Origin: Halobacteriales archaeon YIM A00010
GTDB lineage: Archaea; Halobacteriota; Halobacteria; Halobacteriales; Haloarculaceae
Direction: 5' to 3'
DNA: 64,000 bases
NCBI GenBank assembly: GCA_025041175.1
Contig: JAKCFJ010000001.1
Location: forward strand, 2,559,526-2,623,525
A program made the position numbers and the translations under genes. Under the pieces are notes generated by a model. That model did no database searches. It saw nothing but the letters and a program-made list of their open reading frames with translations, and was not told where the DNA came from. Of the stretch, positions 56,439-64,000 are shown in pieces (positions within the stretch are counted from its first letter, which is position 1; every line of letters starts with the position of its first letter).

Positions 56439-57359
56439 ATGCACGTGACGTTTCTCGGGACGAGCGGGGCGATCCCGTCGGCCGAGCGCAACACCAGTGC
56501 GATACTGGTCCGGCGCTCGGGCGAGCGGTTTCTCTTCGACTGTGGCGAGGGGACCCAGCGCCAGATGATGCGGTATCGAACCGGGTTCGACGTGTCTCAC
56601 GTGTTTCTCACGCATCTCCACGGCGATCATATACTTGGCCTTCCCGGGCTGTGTCAGACGTGGGATTTCAACGACAGGGAAGCGTCGCTCGCCGTCCACA
56701 CCCCGCCCGGAACGAAACCCGCGGTCGAGTCTCTGCTTGGGGTGGCCGGCACGGATCCCGCGTATCCGGTGTCCGTCCACGAAGCTCGTCCGGGGTCGGT
56801 GGCCGTGCAGGGAGAGGAGTACAAGATCCGCGCGTTCAGAACTGAGCACCGCACCCAATCGGTCGGCTACGCGCTGGTCGAAGACGAGCGAAAGGGGCGG
56901 TTCGACCGCGAAACGGCACAAGCGCTCGGCGTGCCCGTCGGTCCGAAGTTCAGTGCGCTCCACCGCGGGGAATCGGTCGAGCTGGAGGACGGAACAGTCG
57001 TTCACCCCGAGCAGGTCGTCGGTCCCCCTCGCCCCGGTCGGCGGCTCGTCTACACTGGGGACACCCGACCGACTGACGTGACCGTCTCGGAAGCGAGAGA
57101 CGCCGATCTGTTGATCCACGACGCGACCTTCGCCGAGGACAACACCGAGCGCGCGCGACAGACCGGCCACGCCACTGCCCGAGAGGCAGCAGGGATAGCG
57201 AGCCGAGCCGACGCGAAGCGGCTCGCGCTCGTACACGTCTCAACCCGCTACGGCGGTGCTGTCGATCGGCTCGCACGCGAGGCCCGCGAGGCGTTCGACG
57301 GCGAGGCGTTCGTCCCCGACGACGGACAGGAACTCGACGTTCCGTTTCCCGAGGAGTGA
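56439..57359 (+). CDS. rnz: Ribonuclease Z
   Basis: A 306-residue MBL-fold tRNA 3'-end endonuclease. The metal motif is VFLTHLHGDHILGLPGL, followed by YALVEDERKGRFD and TGDTRPT, and GHATAREAAGIASRADAKRLALVHVSTRYGG near the end. It removes the 3' trailer of tRNA precursors; it must cut the CCA-lacking haloarchaeal tRNAs here. The start is the ATG at 56439 (MHVTFLGTSGAIPS), typical of the family. Confidence 0.95.
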   Translation: MHVTFLGTSGAIPSAERNTSAILVRRSGERFLFDCGEGTQRQMMRYRTGFDVSHVFLTHLHGDHILGLPGLCQTWDFNDREASLAVHTPPGTKPAVESLLGVAGTDPAYPVSVHEARPGSVAVQGEEYKIRAFRTEHRTQSVGYALVEDERKGRFDRETAQALGVPVGPKFSALHRGESVELEDGTVVHPEQVVGPPRPGRRLVYTGDTRPTDVTVSEARDADLLIHDATFAEDNTERARQTGHATAREAAGIASRADAKRLALVHVSTRYGGAVDRLAREAREAFDGEAFVPDDGQELDVPFPEE

Positions 57360-57438
57360 GCGGTGCCCGATCGGCGGATCACGACACTGAATATCAGGGC
57401 TGACTAACACTTTTCGTGGTTCGGTGAGCAGTCTTCGT

Positions 57439-58281
57439 ATGCGCTTTCACATCGTGGACGTGTTCACCGAGCGCCGGTACGCCGGCAACCAACTCGCCGT
57501 GGTCGAAAGCCGCGGTGAGCTACCTGATGCGGAGATGCAACGGATCGCGGCGGAGATGGACTATTCTGAAACGACGTTCATCGAGTCGTTCGACGCCAGC
57601 GGTGGGTACGACGTGCGAATTTTCACCCCTGCCGAAGAGATCCCGTTTGCCGGGCATCCGACGCTCGGAACGGCGGCCGTGCTCCGGGAGCGAACGGGTG
57701 ATTCGGAGATCGATCTCGATCTCCCCGTCGGAACGATCCCGGTCAGAACCGAGCGCGACGGCGAGCGTGAGACGCTCTGGATGACCCAACAACAGCCCGA
57801 GTTCGGTGAGCGGATCGCGCGGGAACCGGTTGCGGCTGCGCTCTCGTTGTCGCCGGACGATCTTTCTGCGGAGCATCCTGTCCAGATCGTCTCGACGGGG
57901 CTGCCGACGATCATCGTGCCTCTCGACGGCCGCAGTGCGCTCGAACGAGCGAGCATCGACCGGTCGGCCTACGACGCTCTCGTCGAATCCAGGAATGCAA
58001 AGAACGTTTTCGTGTTCTGTGACGAACCGCGCAACGAGGAAAACGACCTCGCGGCGCGGATGTTCGCGCCGTACCACGGCGTGCCGGAGGATCCCGCGAC
58101 GGGCAGTGCAAACGGCTGTCTCGCGGGCTATCTGGTCGAGCAAGAAGCCGACAGTGTTGCGCTCCGGGTCGAACAGGGCTATGAGATGGGCCGGCCGTCG
58201 CTGCTCCACCTGCGCGCGGACGAAGACAGCATCGAAGTCGGCGGTTCGGTGGTTCGGGTCGCCACCGGCGAACTGCTCTAA
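57439..58281 (+). CDS. PhzF-family isomerase/epimerase-like protein
   Basis: A 280-residue PhzF-fold protein: MRFHIVDVFTERRYAGNQLAVVE at the start, the catalytic Glu in MDYSETTFIE, GYDVRIFTPAEEIPFAGHPTLGTAAVL, and FAPYHGVPEDPATGSANGCLAGYL. Members include PhzF (phenazine biosynthesis) and proline-racemase-like isomerases; no phenazine genes are present. The substrate is unknown. It lies downstream of rnz. The start is the ATG at 57439. Confidence 0.9.
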   Translation: MRFHIVDVFTERRYAGNQLAVVESRGELPDAEMQRIAAEMDYSETTFIESFDASGGYDVRIFTPAEEIPFAGHPTLGTAAVLRERTGDSEIDLDLPVGTIPVRTERDGERETLWMTQQQPEFGERIAREPVAAALSLSPDDLSAEHPVQIVSTGLPTIIVPLDGRSALERASIDRSAYDALVESRNAKNVFVFCDEPRNEENDLAARMFAPYHGVPEDPATGSANGCLAGYLVEQEADSVALRVEQGYEMGRPSLLHLRADEDSIEVGGSVVRVATGELL

Positions 58282-58308
58282 AAAAACGGCGCTCGCTACG
58301 GTGTTCCG

Positions 58309-58866
58309 TCAGTCGTCGGTGGTGGATGCAACGGCGGTCTCACCGATGATGCGCGCCAACTCGGGGTGGTGCTGGCGCAAGCCAGAGAGATCGCCGCGCT
58401 GGCGATACTGGCAGTAGGTTACCAGCGTGTCGACAAGACATGCCGGGGCACTCTCTGCATCCGGCTTCTCAGTCGTGGCTGCGGGTTCGCGTGCATCCTC
58501 GGGCGTGAATACGGACTGAACCACGTCACCATCGCGCTGCTCGTGGAATCGGACGCATGCGCCGTTGTCGAACCAGCATTCGACGATCGTCTCACCGGTG
58601 GCGCAGTAGCGGGTGAACCGTGCAATGCCGGGCAACTCGTCGTAGCCACCTGCTCGGGGCGTGCCAAGTCCAGCGGTCGCCAGTATCTGTTCGATCTGGG
58701 TGGCGTGGGCACAGCCGGTCGACTGGCAGGGTCTACACCAGAGTCCCTCGCCCACGTCAAGGATGTGGTACAGCTCGGCCTTCGACACCACGTCTCGGTC
58801 CTCGACGGCCGAGAGGTTCAGCACCTCGCCCCCTTGATTCCGGAACTGGAACAACGGCAAACTCAT
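58309..58866 (-). CDS. Cys-rich haloarchaeal protein, unknown function
   Basis: A 185-residue protein (MSLPLFQFRNQGGEVLNLSAVEDRDVVSKAELYHILDVGEGLWCRPCQSTGCAHATQIEQIL ...). Cys/His residues at CRPCQSTGCAH could bind metal. The C-terminal part has AACLVDTLVTYCQYRQRGDLSGLRQHHPELARIIG. I do not recognise the family. Its ATG overlaps the stop of a 48-residue CPxCG microprotein, so the two are likely translated together. Confidence 0.55.
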   Translation of the reverse strand: MSLPLFQFRNQGGEVLNLSAVEDRDVVSKAELYHILDVGEGLWCRPCQSTGCAHATQIEQILATAGLGTPRAGGYDELPGIARFTRYCATGETIVECWFDNGACVRFHEQRDGDVVQSVFTPEDAREPAATTEKPDAESAPACLVDTLVTYCQYRQRGDLSGLRQHHPELARIIGETAVASTTDD

Positions 58867-59009
58867 CGCCACCACCGCCCCAACGGACAGCCGATGCGGT
58901 GGTCGAGCCGCGTGCGAACCGGACGGCCACACACCGGGCAGCGCGTTCTCTGGTTGTCATTCTGATACGATGCGACACCGTTACATGCCTCTGATTCGTT
59001 CCCTGTCAT
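58863..59009 (-). CDS. CPxCG zinc-finger microprotein, coupled to the downstream gene
   Basis: A 48-residue protein (MTGNESEACNGVASYQNDNQRTRCPVCGRPVRTRLDHRIGCPLGRWWR) on the minus strand, below the usual gene-length cut-off. It has a CPVCG motif with a further Cys (GCP), the signature of haloarchaeal CPxCG micro-zinc proteins. Its TGA (58863-58865) overlaps the ATG of the next gene (58864-58866), giving the ATGA coupling seen for other pairs here. A Shine-Dalgarno-like site is not evident. Confidence 0.65.
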   Translation of the reverse strand: MTGNESEACNGVASYQNDNQRTRCPVCGRPVRTRLDHRIGCPLGRWWR

Positions 59010-59348
59010 GGGTTTCTCTGTCGTGAGAACCCAGCGTCGGGTGCTATGGACACCCGGCGCGTTTCAAATGCGACGCGCGGCCGAGACACGCTGGCGTTCT
59101 CATCTATCGTTCCTTGCCCCATCACACATAAAGGTACTGATGGAATGAGGAATGTTGTATCGTACTAACAGCTCGGTACTCCAGCGGTTGCTCGGAGAGT
59201 GGCAACGAGCCGCCGGCATCGGACGTTATTATTGCCTGAAGTGAATTTCCGTCGAGTATCACTCCGAGACGGTGGAAGAGCGAATGTCTCACCAGGCGAG
59301 CGGTAGCGGTGCGGTGCAGTGCGGTTGCAGGGCGGTAACGTGAGTACA

Positions 59349-59473
59349 CTCACCGCGAACGCAGTGAGCGGCTTTTTTTGGTCCTCTCAGATGGACTCCG
59401 TCCATCTGGGAGCCTGCAAGAGCTTCGCTCTTGCAATGCAGATTTTTTGCGTGAGGGTGAGCTTCGCTCACCC
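59349..59473. repeat. Hairpin array 3 (three perfect hairpins, loop CTNCG)
   Basis: Hairpins at 59388-59408 (8-bp stem, loop CTCCG), 59415-59435 (8-bp stem TGCAAGAG, loop CTTCG) and 59455-59473 (7-bp stem GGGTGAG, loop CTTCG) follow a weaker inverted repeat CTCAC...GTGAG at 59349-59368. The loop rule is the same as in the other two arrays, but stems and linkers are not shared. It lies 65 bp upstream of the copper-associated pair. Confidence 0.8.
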
Positions 59474-59537
59474 GAACGGAAAAAAGGTGGGTGTGGATCA
59501 CAACGCGTAATGGTGGCTCGCTGCTACACACGAGGCA

Positions 59538-60410
59538 ATGGCTGCGTTCCCGCTCCCCGTCGTCAGTGGGCGTCCGGCGTTGAGTATCGGGTTCGCCGGG
59601 GAGTACGATCTCCTCGTGTTCCTTTCGATCGGGCTGTTCGGCGGCGCGCACTGTCTGGGCATGTGTGGCCCGCTCGTGACGACGTACGCCGAGCGGATGG
59701 AGACGGACGACCGGTGGGAGGGCGCGCTCACGTCGTACGAAGTCCGCCAACACGCCCTGTTCAATCTCGGGCGGACGGTCGGGTATTCGGCGCTGGGATT
59801 CGTGTTCGGGCTGCTCGGCGCGCTGTTGTACGAGACCGTCAGCCTCGCGGGAGTGATCGCCCCGGTGCAGGGTGGCGTCGGCGTCCTCGTTGGCGGCGCG
59901 ATCATCGTTATGGGCGCAACGCGGCTCGGGGGCTACCGACAGGGATCGGCCGAGGCGGTCGTTTCGAAGGCAGGACTCGGCTCCCTGTTTGCCCGGAGCT
60001 ACGCGCTCATCTCCACCCGGATCGACCGGTGGGTCAACGGCGTCGGGATCGTCGGTCTCGGCGCGCTCCACGGGCTGTTGCCGTGTATGCTGCTGTACCC
60101 CGCGTTCCTATACGTCTTCGCGCAGGGATCCCCGGTGTACGGAGCGCTCGCGCTCGGTGCGCTGGGTCTCGGCACCATACCGACCGTGTTCCTCTATGGC
60201 ACCATCATCCAGTCGGTGAGCGCCCGACAGCGGCAGATCGTCCACCGGGGTCTCGGTGTGTTGTTCGTGGCGCTGGGCTACGTGCTGCTCGCAATGGGAT
60301 CCATGCGCTTTGGGGTTACACTCCCGATGCCGGACATCCCGTTCTACCAACCGCTCGAGCCGATGCTGCTGCACACTGTTACCAACCATGCCAACCTGCT
60401 CACTCTGTGA
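59538..60410 (+). CDS. Sulfite exporter TauE/SafE family (SafE-like membrane protein)
   Basis: A 290-residue membrane protein with about six segments. The N-terminal signature GLFGGAHCLGMCGPL (HCxxMC) resembles the sub-group of TauE/SafE proteins found next to copper/heavy-metal ATPases, including cytochrome oxidase assembly factors such as CcoH/SenC-linked proteins. Later segments include HGLLPCMLLYPAFLYVF, with another Cys. It overlaps the following ATPase gene by 23 bp, so the two are coupled. The role is probably copper handling or metal delivery. Confidence 0.8.
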   Translation: MAAFPLPVVSGRPALSIGFAGEYDLLVFLSIGLFGGAHCLGMCGPLVTTYAERMETDDRWEGALTSYEVRQHALFNLGRTVGYSALGFVFGLLGALLYETVSLAGVIAPVQGGVGVLVGGAIIVMGATRLGGYRQGSAEAVVSKAGLGSLFARSYALISTRIDRWVNGVGIVGLGALHGLLPCMLLYPAFLYVFAQGSPVYGALALGALGLGTIPTVFLYGTIIQSVSARQRQIVHRGLGVLFVALGYVLLAMGSMRFGVTLPMPDIPFYQPLEPMLLHTVTNHANLLTL

Positions 60411-62844
60411 TCTACAAATAAACGGCCAGCCGATCACCGACGAGACCACAGACGGTGACGAGCTGTTTTGCTGTCGTGGCTGTCGGGAGATCGCTCGGCT
60501 GCTCGATGACGACGAAACGACCGACGACTCGATTCCGGTGTCGATCGGTGCCGTCAGGGAACGCGTCGATACCGAGGAGTCGGACGGCTCTACCGCTCCT
60601 CCCGGCGCACAAACGGCGTACCGTTCGGTTGATGGCATGCACTGTAAGACCTGCGAGGGGTTCATCGAACTGCTCGCAGCGGAGACCGAGGGCATCTACG
60701 ACGCGCAAGCGAGCTACGCGACCGAGATGGTGCGGCTGGTGTACGATCCCGAAACGATCGAGGAGGCGGAGCTGTCGGCGGTGGTGAGCCAACTCGGCTA
60801 CCACGCCAGCGCGCCCGACGAGGAGGACACCTCGCTCAGAAACCGGCTGGAGTTCGGCCGCTACCGCGCGATCATCGCGGCGATCCTCGCTATGCCGGTG
60901 ATGTTTCCGTACCTGTTGTTCATCTACCCAGTGAATCTCGGAATTTATCAGGAAAGTTTCCTTTACGGCGGAACCATGGCGTCGATGGTGTTCGCGCCGC
61001 TGGCGGTGTGGAGCACGCTCATCGTGCTCGGGCTGGGCTATCCGATCTTCCGTGGGGCGTACGTGAGCCTCCGGGTCGGTCAGCCCAACATGGATGTTCT
61101 CGTCTCGATCGCGGTGATCGCGGCCTATCTTTATTCGATGGCGACGTACGTGATGGGGGGTCGTCACCCGTACTTCGACGTCGCGGTCGTAGTGCTCGTG
61201 GTCGTAACGATCGGGAATCACGTCGAATCGCGAATCAAACGAACGGCGCTCGGAAATCGGTCGTCGCTCACCGAATCGCGGGTGACTGACGCCCGCCGGC
61301 TCGCAGAGGATGGGAACACCGAGACGGTCGCTGTGGAGGCGTGTGCGGCCGGTGATCGGCTGCTTGTCAAACCAGGAGAGCGCGTGCCGATCGATGGGAC
61401 CGTCGTCGATGGGACGGCCGCCGTGGACGAATCGCTCATCACGGGCGAATCGATCCCTCAGACCAAAACGGCCGGCGACCGCGTGCTCGGCGGTTCGGTG
61501 CTGACCGACAGCGGGGTGGTCATTGAGGTCGGTCCGGACGGGACGAGCACGATCGACCGCCTCATCGAGCTGCTTTGGAACACGAAAAGCAGCGATTCGG
61601 GGACACAGCGGCTCGTCAACAGGTTTGCGGTCGTGTTCGTTCCGCTCGTGCTCCTGCTGGCGGCCGCTACCACTGTGCTCTGGCTGGGATGGGGTGCGCC
61701 AGCTAGCACGGCCGTCATGATCGGGGTGTCGGTGCTCGTCATCTCCTGTCCGTGCTCGCTCGGCATCGCGACGCCGCTCGCACTGTCGGCAGGGAGCCGC
61801 GACGCCTCCACGGAGGGTGTTCTCGTCCTCAACGACTCCATTCTCGAACGGATCGACGATTCGGAGATCGTCGTCTTCGACAAGACGGGCACGCTCACCA
61901 CGGGCGAGATGGGCGTCCATGACGTGGTCGGAGACCAGCCCTCGGAGGTGCTCGCACGCGGGGCCGCCGTCGAACGCCGGTCGAGCCACCCGATCGCCGC
62001 GGCGATCGACCGGGAAGCACCATCCACGCCGGACCGGTCGGTCAGCGGGTTCGAGCGCGGTGAGCGCACCGTCTCGGCAGTCGTGGATGACGCTCGGGTG
62101 GTCGTCGGTCACCCCGATTCGTTCGACGCCGACGAGTGGACGGTTCCTGATTCCATTCACGACGCCGTTGAAACGGCATACCAGTCGGGTGTTCATCCGA
62201 CGGCGGTCGGCTGGAACGACACTGTTCGGGGCGTTATTACGGTACGCGATACCCCCCGCGAGGAGTGGGAATCGGTAGTGACCGAGCTATCGGAGGACGA
62301 CCGGGAGATTGTCGTTCTGACGGGCGACGACGAGCGGCTCGCACGGCGTTTTGGGGATCATTCCGCCGTCGATCACGTCTTTGCGGGTGTGCGTCCGGAA
62401 TCGAAAAAGGCGATCGTGAGCGGGCTGTGCGAGCGGGGCACGACGACGATGGTTGGTGACGGTACCAACGACGCACCCGCGCTGGCGAGTGCGGATCTGG
62501 GGATCGCGGTGGCGAGCGGCACGGAGCTGGCGATCGACGCTGCCGACGCGGTCATCGTGAACGATTCGCTGACAGCGGTCCCCCGGATCTTCCGACTGGC
62601 CCGGGCAACCCGTGGGCGGATCAAACACAATCTCGTCTGGGCCGGGCTGTACAACGCGGTCGCCATCCCGATCGCCATTGCCGGACTCATCACGCCGCTG
62701 ATCGCTGCCGTCGCTATGGCAGTGAGCAGCCTTCTAGTCGTTTACAACTCCAAACGACGGCTCATCCCCAAACGGAACGAGGATCGCTCGGGGTCGGCCG
62801 ACGGCGAGGTGTCGGGGTACGACGTTGACTCACAGCCGGTGTGA
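60388..62844 (+). CDS. Copper-type P1B ATPase with N-terminal metal-binding domains
   Basis: An 818-residue heavy-metal ATPase. The N-terminus has two Cys pairs (CSLC at 4-7, CCRGC at 28-32) and an HMA domain (GMHCKTC, Cys86/Cys89). The membrane core has CPC (454-456), the phosphorylated Asp498 in DKTGTLTTG, HP in RSSHPIAAAI and the nucleotide loop GDGTNDAPAL. CPC is typical of Cu+ export or copper loading of oxidases. It is translationally coupled to the TauE/SafE-like gene. The ATG at 60388 is preferred over starts inside the upstream gene. Confidence 0.9.
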   Translation: MPTCSLCDLQINGQPITDETTDGDELFCCRGCREIARLLDDDETTDDSIPVSIGAVRERVDTEESDGSTAPPGAQTAYRSVDGMHCKTCEGFIELLAAETEGIYDAQASYATEMVRLVYDPETIEEAELSAVVSQLGYHASAPDEEDTSLRNRLEFGRYRAIIAAILAMPVMFPYLLFIYPVNLGIYQESFLYGGTMASMVFAPLAVWSTLIVLGLGYPIFRGAYVSLRVGQPNMDVLVSIAVIAAYLYSMATYVMGGRHPYFDVAVVVLVVVTIGNHVESRIKRTALGNRSSLTESRVTDARRLAEDGNTETVAVEACAAGDRLLVKPGERVPIDGTVVDGTAAVDESLITGESIPQTKTAGDRVLGGSVLTDSGVVIEVGPDGTSTIDRLIELLWNTKSSDSGTQRLVNRFAVVFVPLVLLLAAATTVLWLGWGAPASTAVMIGVSVLVISCPCSLGIATPLALSAGSRDASTEGVLVLNDSILERIDDSEIVVFDKTGTLTTGEMGVHDVVGDQPSEVLARGAAVERRSSHPIAAAIDREAPSTPDRSVSGFERGERTVSAVVDDARVVVGHPDSFDADEWTVPDSIHDAVETAYQSGVHPTAVGWNDTVRGVITVRDTPREEWESVVTELSEDDREIVVLTGDDERLARRFGDHSAVDHVFAGVRPESKKAIVSGLCERGTTTMVGDGTNDAPALASADLGIAVASGTELAIDAADAVIVNDSLTAVPRIFRLARATRGRIKHNLVWAGLYNAVAIPIAIAGLITPLIAAVAMAVSSLLVVYNSKRRLIPKRNEDRSGSADGEVSGYDVDSQPV

Positions 62845-62943
62845 AGAGGTTTTGTCGGCCCGTTGGATGGAACTTTTTCGTATATGGCTCCCGGTAATCA
62901 CGAAGCAGTCTCTCGATCGCGGTGTAATCGTGGAGGTTCGGAT

Positions 62944-63369
62944 TCAGATCGAGCACGGCCTGTCGGAAGTCGTGTGGAGCTTCGATCCATCCGCGTTTGG
63001 TGACTGGCAACGTGTGTCGATGTCGAGTCGTTCGTCCGGATTTCGGGCACCAGCTATCGTCACACATTTCGCTACGTTGACCGAGCGTTCGTCTCGTGGC
63101 CCAACGTCGATCCACGATGGACCGTACTCTAGCTCGATGATGTATCTCTCTCCGGATATTGGTACACCGATCGATTCGAGCAGTTGGAGCACGATACTGC
63201 ATGCCACCCCGGTCACTTCGTACTCCACGTTCCAGAGATCCGTTCCGCCAACCGTGACACCGATAACCATCCAGCTATCCGGGTACTCCTCCTCGATGAT
63301 CTGCTGACGATGCTTCTCATCGTAATACAGCTCGATCGTTGCGGTTTCGGAAGGGATGTTGTCCGCCAT
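62944..63369 (-). CDS. Unknown protein, possible C-terminal frameshift
   Basis: A 141-residue protein (MADNIPSETATIELYYDEKHRQQIIEEEYPDSWMVIGVTVGGTDLWNVEYEVTGVACSIVLQLLESIGVPISGERYIIELEYGPSWIDV ...), no family recognised. The last residues look less regular, while the overlapping frame encoded at 62845-63010 reads well (GWIEAPHDFRQAVLDLNPNLHDYTAIERLLRDY), suggesting that the original gene may have continued there before a frameshift. It lies beside another unknown gene. Confidence 0.5.
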   Translation of the reverse strand: MADNIPSETATIELYYDEKHRQQIIEEEYPDSWMVIGVTVGGTDLWNVEYEVTGVACSIVLQLLESIGVPISGERYIIELEYGPSWIDVGPRDERSVNVAKCVTIAGARNPDERLDIDTRCQSPNADGSKLHTTSDRPCSI

Positions 63370-63436
63370 GTCGTTTTACTGTGGCTCTCGTTCATTCGTC
63401 CTCGGAGGTGGCGGTGAGTAAGTCATATATTTATGT

Positions 63437-63901
63437 TCACGTTTGGACACACTCGTTGAGATCTAGTCGGGACGAGTGGAGGTACAAACTACGCTTCAGG
63501 GTACCGATCTCGTTCGCCATCTCCTTCATCTCCTCAGTCATCGGAGTATACACGGTCCCACAGCTGATATCGAGCGGTACCGGTCCGGCAGTCAGCTCCT
63601 CTGCGATGATTTCACCGATGATATCGTGACTCCACTCGCTCAGTTGTTCTGTCGGTGGATAAACGCCAACGGGTTTAACAGTCCAACTCGCTCCGTCGTT
63701 TGCTGGTAATAGACTGACCTCTGCCTGAAGGTTTTTCCCGATCATATCATCAGTGGTCGATATCGGTGTCAAATCGAACAACGATACTGGTGTCCCGTCT
63801 TGTAGGCGGGCGATCACCGTCTGGTCATACACCGTGCCTTTGTAAACTGCGCACGGCTCGATCGCTACGATTTCGATCGGAAGTTTGTTTTTGGCTGTCA
63901 T
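63437..63901 (-). CDS. Unknown conserved protein
   Basis: A 154-residue protein beginning MTAKNKLPIEIVAIEPCAVYKGTVYDQTVIARLQDGTPVSLFDLTPISTTDDMIGKNLQAEVSLL. It has a beta-rich, possibly OB-like N-terminus and a helical end (MTEEMKEMANEIGTLKRSLYLHSSRLDLNE). No family recognised. The ATG at 63901 is the start. It is 67 bp upstream of another unknown gene on the same strand; the right 99 bases of the window hold no gene. Confidence 0.5.
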   Translation of the reverse strand: MTAKNKLPIEIVAIEPCAVYKGTVYDQTVIARLQDGTPVSLFDLTPISTTDDMIGKNLQAEVSLLPANDGASWTVKPVGVYPPTEQLSEWSHDIIGEIIAEELTAGPVPLDISCGTVYTPMTEEMKEMANEIGTLKRSLYLHSSRLDLNECVQT

Positions 63902-64000
63902 CGACTACAGTATCTGCCCGTATCGTTGTGTAACAATCATATACGGCACGTGTTGGTCTGATCGTCGTCCACGAACCATCCGTTCCCGAGTATCTTGATA

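Noticed and set aside
59319-59510. 63-codon frame across hairpin array 3
   Set aside because: It simply reads through hairpins, as in array 2, with no start context or conserved peptide outside the repeats.

Overview
The window is chromosomal DNA of a halophilic archaeon (class Halobacteria). The evidence is acidic, Asp/Glu-rich proteins, GC-rich coding sequence, GTG and ATG starts with almost no leader, archaeal information-processing genes (ribosomal proteins L10e and S6e, PriL primase, Hjc resolvase, RFC small subunit, aIF2-beta with a TRAM domain, RNase Z) and haloarchaeal signature families (DUF5790, DUF5813/MptD-like, DUF5807-like, BAT-type HTH, bPH2 pair). I do not try to name the genus.

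Layout. 1-6.4 kb: the end of a DHH phosphoesterase, a two-wHTH regulator, a divergent Nramp-like transporter, a decayed IS630-type transposase, and a MinD-like ATPase translationally coupled to an unknown partner. 5.7-12 kb: a BAT-type regulator divergent from a lower-glycolysis pair (non-phosphorylating GAPN-type dehydrogenase and pyruvate kinase), then a coupled pair of PH-domain membrane proteins. 12-20.5 kb: BolA, serine acetyltransferase, a broken PemK/MazF-type toxin-antitoxin pair, an FAD-linked oxidase, a phosphotransferase, a rhomboid protease, a TRAM-like protein and an NhaC antiporter. 20.5-32.4 kb: L10e, regulators, a GH3 beta-glucosidase, S6e, small conserved haloarchaeal proteins, a glutathionyl-hydroquinone-reductase-like protein, PriL, a SWIM protein and Hjc. 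33-41 kb: a BCCT transporter, a beta-CASP nuclease, a universal stress protein and dhaKLM. 41-51 kb: small DNA-binding proteins, two tRNAs beside an integration scar, an ABC exporter, a creatininase-family enzyme, MptD-like, aIF2-beta, an Azf-like glucose-6-phosphate dehydrogenase and a CAU tRNA with an internal tandem repeat. 51-64 kb: an aldo/keto reductase with its HxlR regulator, RFC, RNase Z, PhzF, a CPxCG microprotein, and a TauE/SafE plus copper P-type ATPase pair.

The most unusual content is non-coding. (1) Eleven short non-autonomous elements of 95-107 bp (one interrupted to 209 bp) share the terminus TACTGTCGG and fall into four internal families. Most are flanked by a 3-bp TCA/TGA duplication. 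In four cases that triplet is exactly the TGA stop codon of a gene, so insertion regenerates the stop. (2) Arrays of perfect small hairpins have different stems but nearly always the same five-base loop (CTNCG or its complement CGNAG). One array of nine lies in frame inside the GH3 gene. A second array about 3 kb away shares stems and linkers with it but carries the loops in the opposite orientation. A third lies upstream of the copper genes. (3) Two tRNA loci show rearrangement: a 25-bp copy of the tRNA-Phe 3' end beside the gene, and a 47-bp direct repeat inside a CAU tRNA.

Several proteins lack residues normally needed for activity: the Nramp metal-site motifs, two PriL Fe-S cysteines, the aldo/keto reductase catalytic His, and a membrane segment of NhaC. 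These are judged against remembered family consensus, not an alignment.
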